Origin: a virus
IMG/VR virus record: IMGVR_UViG_3300010885_019931
Location: 1 to 48,554 of that record
DNA: 48,554 nucleotides
Reading direction: 5' to 3' (one strand)
This document shows positions 43,501 to 48,554 of the stretch, piece by piece. Position 1 is the first letter of the stretch, and every line of letters starts with the position of its first letter. Position numbers and translations under genes: made by a program. The notes beneath the pieces were generated by a model, which saw only the letters and a program-made list of their open reading frames with translations, ran no database searches and was not told where the DNA came from.

Positions 43501-46500
43501 TTTATATAAAGATGTTAAATTAATACCCATTAAACCTAAATCAAACATATTAGCAAGTTTATCATATTGACCTGATCTAAGAGAATCTGACACAGCAGAC
43601 GTTCCGGCTTCGAATATAAAGCCCTTTGCCGCCGCCCCCTTAGTGCCTGCACCAGCAGTACCCTGCAATCCATACCCAACAGCTTTACCAAAAATATGTG
43701 CGGATTGATTTTGAGGATTACTTCCAAAGGTATTTTTTACAAGCATGTCAACAAGCTGCCCTCCGTAGTTTCCTTCAACGCCAAATTGTCTAGCGGTTAA
43801 ATCTGCCGCCATAGCGGGTATATCTGCTATCCATCTTGTAGAATCGCCAAGTCCAATTCCCGCAGATCTAACCATCTCTGAGATGTCATTTGATGACCCA
43901 AGATCACCCGATCTAGCGGACCAAAATCCTTGTATAAAATCGCCCCGTGATTCTGGAACATAACCAGCGAGACCAACGCCTTGATCTACATCCTTTTTAT
44001 TGTCTTTAGCAATCTTACTAGAATTTGTTTTTTCTTTTGCTATAGTGCCTAGTATATTGCGAATTTGAATATTCGTTGCGCTATCTGTCCCTGATGACAT
44101 TAAAGCTTTAGATAATTCTGAACTATTTAAAGATCCAAACTTTTCCCATATTTCTTGTCTGGTCATTCCAGCGGCAACGATTCTAGCTCCGGAATCTGCT
44201 GGCATTCCTCCAACTGGTCCACCTTCAACACGATAAATTGCCCCGCCATACGCGCGATGCATAGCATTAGTATTGCCTGAATTTATAGCTTCTAGTAATC
44301 CACGATTCTTTTTAGTATCTTTGGCATTGACTACAAATTCACCTTCAGTTAACCATGCAGGAACTGTATCTGTCCCCATTGGTCCGCCCGGATGCGAGTT
44401 GATATCTCCACCTCTGGCACGATAAATGATGCCACCAGTAGACTCTGCTTTCGGCTTAACTGGCGGATTAGCTGCATTTGCCCCCGGCTTAACTGGCGGA
44501 TTAGCTGCATTTGCCCCCTGACCTCCGCCTCCGCCTCCTCCAAATACAAAATTTAAAAATTTATCTATGTTAGTTCCAAGAGTGTCTAATTTACCAGTAA
44601 CAAAATTTACAGCACCTGCGAAATCTCCCATTATACCATCTAAAATTCCCGGAGGCGGCACGGGAAAAGCCAAGATAACTGCATTAATTTGCTTTTGTAA
44701 AGCCGTGGCCGCAGTTGATATTGCAGCAGTGTAAGCATTTAATCTTTCTGTAGCCTTTTTAATTGCATCGTCAATATCAGTTATGTTAATTGGTTTAAAT
44801 CCACCCTTGCCTTGATTAGCTTTCATATTTGCAAATTCATTTTGCAATGTAGCAGTAAGCTGCTGAGTAGCTAATACATTTTCTTGCAAGGCACTTATTA
44901 ATGCATCTTGTCGTACATTTTCCTGTGCAGATAGATATTCTCTAGCCTTGCTCTCTTCTTCATATATTCTTCTAAGTTCATCAATTAGTTTTTCTTCTGG
45001 AGAAGAAGTGTCTTGCTCAATCATCTTAGCGACTTGTTCATTGCCACCAGCCGCGCGAATTGATCCGGCAATAGATTTGTTCTGGGCCTGTCTTCCGGTC
45101 ATTCCATTGAATATCGGAAGGTCTTTAAATTTTTCAAATACTGAATCAGCAGACTTTCTTTGATCTTGAGGAACAGCTTCAAAAGATCCGGCAGAGGCAA
45201 CTTTCATAGCAGATTGAATACTCTTCTCTATATTTTGCCTATCTTCATTGGTCCCTGTGGCAAATTCTTTTGCAAAATCTCTAATTCCTTCTCGCTGCGC
45301 CTTGATTTTATTAATCTCAGACAAGACATCCGAAGTTCTATCGGCTTGATTGGCAAGCATTTTTAAAGCTTGTTCACTACGATTAGCAGCTTCTGTAAAG
45401 CCCCTTTGCGCCATTGGGTCGCTAGATTTTAATTGTCCAGCCCTTGCGCTTAGAAGTTTTTGACCAATTGCATCTACATCACCTGCGAGATTGCCAATTA
45501 ATCTGGCTTGTTTTTCAAATCTAAAAGCGTTCTTTTCTGCTAAACTTAATTCTTTTCCTCTAGCAGTGGCAACTGCTGCAATATATCTTTCGTATGAACT
45601 AACTTCTTCTAATTGTAATTCAAGTTGCTTTTGACGAGATTCATTAATTTTATCTAGGATTGCCCTTTGTTGCTGTTCTTGCTCTGTGAGGGCTTGGATA
45701 ATAGCTTTGCTTTTCTCGGTTAATTCTGAAGCAAATTTTTCAAATGCCTCAATTATTTTCTTACGGCCCGCCTCGGTGTTTAAACTAGTTTGTTCAGTAT
45801 TTACATCGCCGCCAGTAGGTTTAATAGTTTCATTAATAATATCTTCTAAAGCCCGTCCAACCACTCCGCTAGCATTGGTTCCAAGCAAGGCTTGTACCAT
45901 TTTATTTGGGTCAAGCTCTTTGCCTATACTGGCTCTTTCAAGCATAGATTTTAATCCTAACGAAACTGTCTTCGTGTCGATTAAATTATTCGCCATCAAT
46001 GCGCCTATATTATTACCTTTACCCACATTTGCTGGAGTTAATGCTCTTATTTTTTCCAATCCTTGGTTGAATGCAATTAAATTTGGACCAACTGGCTTAA
46101 GAAGATCAAACACTTTAATATTTGGAATAGATGATTTTAACCCAGATACAGTATTGTTAAATGCGGCATCAATAGCTGTAACTTTATCTGCTACGCGAGT
46201 AAGGGACGCTGTAAAATTTTCAATACCAATTTGCAGAGCAAGCTGTTTCTGGAGTGAACCAATTATTTCTTCTCTGGCTCTCATTTCTTCTTCCATTGAT
46301 CTAGCTTGTTTTAATGCTTGCAGTTCTATCTCTGTTAAGCTTTTTTGAAAATTTAAAACATCTAGAGTTTGCTGTTTGCCAACTACGCTATTTTCTTTCT
46401 TTATATTTCCTCCGCCAAAAATTGAATTTGACAAAGCATTATTATCATAATTTTGTTTCTCATGTGGCTTTCTGTTGAGATCTGCCTGCAATTCTGCTGT

Positions 46501-48554
46501 AATTTCTGCTTCACTTGGTTCAGTCAAACGACCATTTTGCCCCAGCTTTGTCTTAGCCAAATCTCTTTTTGCTTTAACCAACATAGGTTCATATTTAGCG
46601 CGGGCCTGAGCTTCCACCATAGCATCGTTTCCAAATTTGCCCTTTTCGCCTCGAAATTTTTCCGCAGCGGTTTCTTCAATAATTTTTTCAGAACCTGTGC
46701 CAACCGCTGCACGATTGCTAATTTCTTTCGCTGTCCTAGAAAATAAATTAGCATTTAATTGAATTATGGCTTTGCCAAGATCGTCAATTGAATTTCTAGC
46801 TATATTTAATTGATCTTTAAAAGCTTCTGATTGTGTACTAGAATCTCCCAAACTATTAATAAGTTTAACTTGCGCATCTATTAAATTTTTATTAGAATTT
46901 ACATATGCTTCAATTATATTGCTAGTAAAAGTTTCAACTTCTTTTGTAGATTTTTTATCTATATCGCCAATAAATTTATTAAATTTACCTAAAGCAACAA
47001 TACTTGTATATATTGAAGTAGAGAACGATTTGCTCACACCAGCTATAACACCCTTTATATTTTCAAAATTAGACGTACCTTGAGCTACAGCTTGACCAAG
47101 ACCAGTCATGCCGCCGACTAAACCACCAATCGCTGCGCCGAGGGGTCCAAAAGCCAACCCTCCAGCCAAAGCACCACTTCCAGCTTTAGTGGCAATACTA
47201 GTCATACCCTTTTGACCATTAATTGCATTGCTTAATGTACTTGCTTTTGCACTACTAGTAAAGACATTGCTATATTGCTTTTCAAGCATTTCAGGGGTAA
47301 CTGATTTGCTATCTTCTTTTAGTTTATCAATAGTGGTTTTTAATTGATCGCCAGCGATTTTTGCCTTTTCTGCAAAGTATTGAACTTGAGCATTTCCTAA
47401 TGCCATAGCAGTAGAGAACCCTAAAATTGCCCCATCAGCTATTGAAACTTGTTTAGCGAATCGATTCATCGCTTTTGATTCTTGGCCTTCAATTACACTT
47501 ATCGCTGCTGCTTTTTGCTTGTCGTTTAAGTTTTTGTTATCTTGAACTTCTTGCTTTTGTTTGGTAAATTTTTGACTTAGAGCGTCACCTTTAATATTTT
47601 TAGGAATAGAGGCTAATTGTTCTGAAAGTACTTGGAATGTAGCGAAGGATGCGCCAAAGCCACTTACAAATGCCGCTGCCGCTTTATCACTTTCTAATAA
47701 CTGCCCAGCAAAAGAAGTCAAAGCTCCCCCAACTATTGCAAAACTTTGAGAAATCATTCCGCCCTTGTTAGCGATATTTTCAAATGATTGACTAGTTTTT
47801 GCAACATCATTAGTCATTTGATTTGTAGCTTTAGATAATCCATTAGCAGATTGTGCTACATTACCTACAGCTTGATTGGCTGCTGAAGATGATGGTATGT
47901 TTCCAGCCGCGCCTACTTTGCTTCCATAATTCAATCTACCGCCCGACGATAAATGCTGAACACCAACTGGTCCACCATCGGCATATTTACCCACACTATT
48001 CATTCTACTTAAATTAGAATATCCAATTGCATCAGCAGACTTTTTATTAATTACGAATTCGCCCGGCGTGAGCATAGCGGGAACAGTATCTTGATTTCCT
48101 TCTCCGAAAACATTGCCACCAGAAGCGAAACGAGTAAATGCACTCTTTACAGCTTCTTTTCCTTCATACGATGGATCAAGTTTTTTCTTTGATCGAATAA
48201 TATTTTTATCATTAGCTTCAAGTGATGTTTTTCTATAGCTATGTTGCAATGCCCAGTCTAAATCTGTTTTTGGTGGCCAAGTTGATTTAAGCTGTTCTAT
48301 GTCTTTTGCCGGAGTAGTTTTAAACTTACCTGTTTTATTATTCCAATCCTTGTAATCTAATAATTTTTTATCAACATCAGATCTTGAATAATAACCTTTC
48401 CAAAGGTTAGTAGCAGCGCTTGAAATAGTACTGTCGGGAGCAAGCCGAGATCCAGCTTTTGTCACTTCATTTAGCAGAGTCTCATATAATTTAAGACCGT
48501 ATCCTGAAGTAGCATATGAAAGCTTTGTTCTATAAAAATCACCCTTTTTAACAG
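37570..48554 (-). CDS. tail tape measure protein, giant, 5'-truncated by the window
   Basis: The frame is open from the right edge (last full codon at 48552) to TAA at 37570: at least 3660 residues. A GTG at 48465 is not the true start, since coding sequence continues beyond it. Evidence for tape measure: extreme length, Gly/Ala-rich hydrophobic stretches near the N-terminus (GALAGGLAFGPLGAAIGGLVGG), long helical regions, and six copies of the GTDTVPAMLTPGEFVI module, which I know from tape measure proteins. Other parts: an HEFTH...QEFF metallopeptidase-like region (about 42520-43540), three helical repeats (41060-41770), a duplicated unit of about 90 residues (38650-39325), a Gly/Met/Asn low-complexity stretch (38520-38640), and polyglycine near the end. 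It sets tail length and may act at DNA entry. Confidence 0.88.
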   Translation of the reverse strand, partial: VKKGDFYRTKLSYATSGYGLKLYETLLNEVTKAGSRLAPDSTISSAATNLWKGYYSRSDVDKKLLDYKDWNNKTGKFKTTPAKDIEQLKSTWPPKTDLDWALQHSYRKTSLEANDKNIIRSKKKLDPSYEGKEAVKSAFTRFASGGNVFGEGNQDTVPAMLTPGEFVINKKSADAIGYSNLSRMNSVGKYADGGPVGVQHLSSGGRLNYGSKVGAAGNIPSSSAANQAVGNVAQSANGLSKATNQMTNDVAKTSQSFENIANKGGMISQSFAIVGGALTSFAGQLLESDKAAAAFVSGFGASFATFQVLSEQLASIPKNIKGDALSQKFTKQKQEVQDNKNLNDKQKAAAISVIEGQESKAMNRFAKQVSIADGAILGFSTAMALGNAQVQYFAEKAKIAGDQLKTTIDKLKEDSKSVTPEMLEKQYSNVFTSSAKASTLSNAINGQKGMTSIATKAGSGALAGGLAFGPLGAAIGGLVGGMTGLGQAVAQGTSNFENIKGVIAGVSKSFSTSIYTSIVALGKFNKFIGDIDKKSTKEVETFTSNIIEAYVNSNKNLIDAQVKLINSLGDSSTQSEAFKDQLNIARNSIDDLGKAIIQLNANLFSRTAKEISNRAAVGTGSEKIIEETAAEKFRGEKGKFGNDAMVEAQARAKYEPMLVKAKRDLAKTKLGQNGRLTEPSEAEITAELQADLNRKPHEKQNYDNNALSNSIFGGGNIKKENSVVGKQQTLDVLNFQKSLTEIELQALKQARSMEEEMRAREEIIGSLQKQLALQIGIENFTASLTRVADKVTAIDAAFNNTVSGLKSSIPNIKVFDLLKPVGPNLIAFNQGLEKIRALTPANVGKGNNIGALMANNLIDTKTVSLGLKSMLERASIGKELDPNKMVQALLGTNASGVVGRALEDIINETIKPTGGDVNTEQTSLNTEAGRKKIIEAFEKFASELTEKSKAIIQALTEQEQQQRAILDKINESRQKQLELQLEEVSSYERYIAAVATARGKELSLAEKNAFRFEKQARLIGNLAGDVDAIGQKLLSARAGQLKSSDPMAQRGFTEAANRSEQALKMLANQADRTSDVLSEINKIKAQREGIRDFAKEFATGTNEDRQNIEKSIQSAMKVASAGSFEAVPQDQRKSADSVFEKFKDLPIFNGMTGRQAQNKSIAGSIRAAGGNEQVAKMIEQDTSSPEEKLIDELRRIYEEESKAREYLSAQENVRQDALISALQENVLATQQLTATLQNEFANMKANQGKGGFKPINITDIDDAIKKATERLNAYTAAISTAATALQKQINAVILAFPVPPPGILDGIMGDFAGAVNFVTGKLDTLGTNIDKFLNFVFGGGGGGGQGANAANPPVKPGANAANPPVKPKAESTGGIIYRARGGDINSHPGGPMGTDTVPAWLTEGEFVVNAKDTKKNRGLLEAINSGNTNAMHRAYGGAIYRVEGGPVGGMPADSGARIVAAGMTRQEIWEKFGSLNSSELSKALMSSGTDSATNIQIRNILGTIAKEKTNSSKIAKDNKKDVDQGVGLAGYVPESRGDFIQGFWSARSGDLGSSNDISEMVRSAGIGLGDSTRWIADIPAMAADLTARQFGVEGNYGGQLVDMLVKNTFGSNPQNQSAHIFGKAVGYGLQGTAGAGTKGAAAKGFIFEAGTSAVSDSLRSGQYDKLANMFDLGLMGINLTSLYKNIKHIKQLRKINKEGISLNAIPEDIQNIIYTSTKTYNNDSELVRHANISMKDKGFDKDITYVTEGLYDKAQSNDVVEIIWRLNQSKKTGNPVDPLTLKSIDHVKNTDPDLYDLIKFRSGYGQYLEDPIMKRATFDPIKTLLGGESGFSDAKGSVIASKKPMFRGTTIEHEFTHDIIKGLMYNIIMKKNDLEGASKYVNNQMKEFITTDKDAQKMLGYLNRLKKTGKVSYNSKDILGTKTSGGVYGTDEFLNLQEFFTSVAELRGKSYYATSKPNSVFTNLSKMMSPYDDMYKFVDEVMGEKSLNFIKGLARDVDVNFDDYIKPAVSETKPKTKSTGGVIYRASGGDINSHPGKPRGTDTVPAWLTEGEFVINAKQTKKNRSLLEKINSGNLNGEAEYHADGGRVGYYQIGGQVDNSTIGIPAKGTQADQDKARLRGMIINKMQNFLTNQSVEKTKETEAITWDEMGILKRDHLDLDTWLYDELKQAGFDIGEFQGFSAYATTRSNKNGVLGFTGPVKAAKAIFEKLQQQYLELPSPDGTVVDIAAISDRIAAGQGGNANQAKPNNRRAKPNDTGGNLGGTTDEYKNSIRDYLLSISEDKKITNGENAKLKKMADGLRKVEPNFKLSKDSITEAAYQKYLEALNNPANGNANANANTSKDLKARANYLMDIAMQNGRDNGVITQNQANAIQQVADEIRQTEPNFKLSSDPVTKDTHSAFKKMIEELFRSQQNDTAKKGASFKKNAYANAFSAIDDYKITQREYNSIDRMIRAAQKEDPSFDFYNPRMQDFGDQTPRYKDTADQLKRLWQNQGGKPFYFPNNQTDRNAGYVYDSASGKWVRGKYAQDRDNNPRNAGDTTVRGLDEANERDYKIARETGAYSAEQLLALRQRMLEEQGGGRPAYLHAAGGMIYRAGGGSIFQPKGTDTVPAMLTPGEFVMKKSAVDKHGLDLMNQLNSGGPVEYRAGGGGGNSAQIIAANRALMQRRLQMNQNVQNGMNPAQAAMGMLNQNNQNQNQNQDNGAGDLKAQFDEFKKALPVAQMEKFAQILNTLEQAIGNLGGEFVTVTQEFGPFMDHMGRMVQGMKTTTITKVPQGNALQQMGIGNGQNQMQGGMNNPIPLLQREVNILSQMLEIMMNGGGGGNGFAVGGVVRGFAGGGDVGNIFKPKGTDTVPAMLSPGEFVIRKSAVDKIGTDQLHAINRGVGGYVSYLADGGIPGIGLSAPGGKGYWTYNPQNFKEGKKDKSFFGQLGTNSNNLGGMGGLTGFDKSFYAKATNPFYDMMSDDSYFGRSTAFGGSPFGQGMSPLGDLTSVKYNAKGGLQRSLPGSIDNRKKEDPATAMGGLPSSNPYNMGTVAAPAADYAFGVGIGPQGGSGLSYNNDYSDISKFLNPYGMQNNGYGNGIQTGEVSLDQMYQNMANQKLMTGDNSYTPMGNLINYTPGQSPSEVGNSMMQQYMYGPEARMRRYADMMSNSLSQRYMNNMFNFWNPQQPEEKEPEKKATGGLVYLAKGGNLNPNLYKNETTYDKLLGSMYGNNGIQTGEVSLEQMYQNMANYKLMTGDNSYTSMGNVVNYAPGQSPSEVGNAMMQKYMYDPSNRMRQSSSNMQQMLLKRHFSKMFNFWNNRMGNGNQGQGQGNGGNQNQGGGMMGGAGGGMGGNAGGGMFASGGLVSYLRGGGIPAANKVTISKSNPVPPMSGSFGVGGFGNINSMIPGANKPKGSNSTMSDPFLMGQNNLFKGDSGNFLKNMLGFGRGPDSNNLLKLNSFRSIFAKQQQGGASAFNGLLGQGAQAINGYANGGGVDSIPAMLTPGEFVMTKQSVDKHGIGFMNKLNQGGKVKGYATGGVVYRGSGGSSGGGGGGGGSTTSTVDVNIDLSSISNAITSAIKGAFSSIPTIINVDALNNLAGTFSNLANKFDGLAGALSNMQMTHNVNVTGTVSVAGLNNVQKIAGAIKDEVTQLIIDTVKQVTGSRGIKNNASNMDTMS
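38027..38127 (-). repeat. GEFV module copy 6 in the tape measure
   Basis: Encodes GVDSIPAMLTPGEFVMTKQS and then VDKHGIGFMNKLNQGG, the copy nearest the C-terminus, where tape measure proteins usually carry their only one. Confidence 0.85.
38650..39325 (-). repeat. internal duplication of about 90 residues in the tape measure
   Basis: Two copies, 39050-39325 and 38650-38920, separated by a linker with GGLVYLAKGGN. Both read NGIQTGEVSL(D/E)QMYQNMAN, then KLMTGDNSYT, YxPGQSPSEVGN, a Met-rich helix, and end MFNFWN. High similarity points to a fairly recent duplication. Confidence 0.85.
39910..40012 (-). repeat. GEFV module copy 5 in the tape measure
   Basis: Encodes GTDTVPAMLSPGEFVIRKSA and then VDKIGTDQLHAINRG, preceded by GFAGGGDVGNIFKPK. 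Confidence 0.85.
40636..40738 (-). repeat. GEFV module copy 4 in the tape measure
   Basis: Encodes GTDTVPAMLTPGEFVMKKSA and then VDKHGLDLMNQLNSGG, preceded by GGMIYRAGGGSIFQPK. Confidence 0.85.
41060..41770 (-). repeat. three helical repeats of about 70-75 residues in the tape measure
   Basis: Each unit has a helix with a Tyr or Ala start, a charged turn (KKITNGEN, NGVITQNQ, YKITQREY), a helix ending at EPNFKLS or DPSFDFY, and a final helix. The first two are clearly related (EPNFKLSxDxxT in both); the third is more divergent. They are linked by Asn/Ala low-complexity stretches. Confidence 0.6.
42345..42436 (-). repeat. GEFV module copy 3 in the tape measure
   Basis: Encodes GTDTVPAWLTEGEFVINAKQ and then KKNRSLLEKINSG. 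It follows the metallopeptidase-like region. Confidence 0.85.
42982..42996 (-). other. HExxH zinc-site motif (HEFTH) in the tape measure
   Basis: EHEFTHD is encoded here. About 85 residues after the first His comes LQEFFTSVAEL (42715-42751), matching the place and form of the EFFAE glutamate that is the third zinc ligand in gluzincins such as anthrax lethal factor. The surrounding 300 residues are charged and globular-looking, unlike the rest of the protein. Confidence 0.6.
44290..44376 (-). repeat. GEFV module copy 2 in the tape measure
   Basis: Encodes GTDTVPAWLTEGEFVVNAKD and then KKNRGLLEAINSG. The preceding GGIIYRARGGDINSHPG is shared with copy 3, making these two the closest pair. Confidence 0.85.
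44453..44518 (-). repeat. perfect tandem repeat of 33 bp
   Basis: Two identical 33-base units (44453-44485 and 44486-44518) encode two copies of the 11-residue unit GANAANPPVKP, a flexible Pro/Ala linker before GEFV module 2. Being identical at DNA level, the copy number probably varies by slippage. Confidence 0.9.
48031..48090 (-). repeat. GEFV module copy 1 in the tape measure
   Basis: Encodes DTVPAMLTPGEFVINKKSAD, the first of six copies in reading order, preceded by FASGGN and followed by YADGGPVG. Confidence 0.85.

Noticed and set aside
45686-46348. 220-codon plus-strand frame inside the tape measure
   Set aside because: It is antisense to a helical, Leu/Ser-rich part of the tape measure, which commonly leaves long open antisense frames; no ribosome site or family resemblance.
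48463-48465. GTG as the start of the tape measure
   Set aside because: The frame stays open to the window edge with protein-like sequence, so the real start is outside.

Overview
The window is one continuous piece of a tailed double-stranded DNA phage genome (Caudoviricetes type) infecting a bacterium. The evidence is tightly packed, mostly overlapping genes with Shine-Dalgarno sites, ATG and a few TTG starts, TAA/TGA/TAG all used as stops (standard bacterial code), a complete phage DNA replication set, and a very long tail gene cluster. The base composition is AT-rich. I saw no integrase, repressor, rRNA, convincing tRNA, CRISPR array or insertion sequence, so there is no sign of lysogeny here. 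The host cannot be named from this sequence. No intergenic gap exceeds about 130 bases.

The left arm (1-19557) reads rightward. It opens with the end of a zinc-binding protein, then dUTPase and a run of small proteins (two membrane proteins, one Tyr/Pro-rich secreted-like protein, one coiled coil). Replication genes follow: DnaB-type helicase, DnaG-type primase, deoxynucleoside monophosphate kinase, an HNH-like free-standing endonuclease with a hairpin over its ribosome binding site, and a Cas4/RecB-like nuclease. Next comes DNA polymerase III alpha, broken into two polypeptides with a small protein and a DnaQ-type proofreading exonuclease encoded between the halves, and then an SSB-like protein. 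From 11294 to 17651 sits a cassette of eight sugar-related genes: two GT-B glycosyltransferases, a GT-A-like protein, a sugar nucleotidyltransferase, a methyltransferase-like remnant and three degenerate or unknown members. The arm ends with a second homing-type endonuclease (PD-(D/E)XK, DUF559/Vsr-like), a probable single-strand annealing protein and a zinc-ribbon protein. Most of these genes overlap by 1-13 bases, so they look translationally coupled in one long operon.

A strong rho-independent terminator with A and T tracts on both sides (19559-19590) separates the two arms and should stop transcription from both. Next to it lies a short non-coding stretch with inverted repeats.

The right arm (19685-48554) reads leftward and is the late tail module. 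In transcription order it has a giant tape measure protein (at least 3660 residues, its 5' end beyond the window), a 1681-residue fibre or adhesin-like protein with FG-GAP-like and C-terminal repeats, a 571-residue Thr/Ser/Gly-rich tail protein, a 920-residue probable tail hub protein, four structural proteins of about 510-585 residues (two strikingly Cys-rich, one with a Gly-rich tail), two small proteins and a final 322-residue virion-like protein. Head genes are presumably to the right of the window.

The most interesting points are the split polymerase enclosing its exonuclease, the tape measure with six copies of a module I would expect once and an embedded HExxH...EFF metallopeptidase-like domain, the hairpin hiding the Shine-Dalgarno of a mobile endonuclease, and the glycosylation cassette inside the replication operon. 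All functional calls rest on motifs read by eye. No database search was possible.
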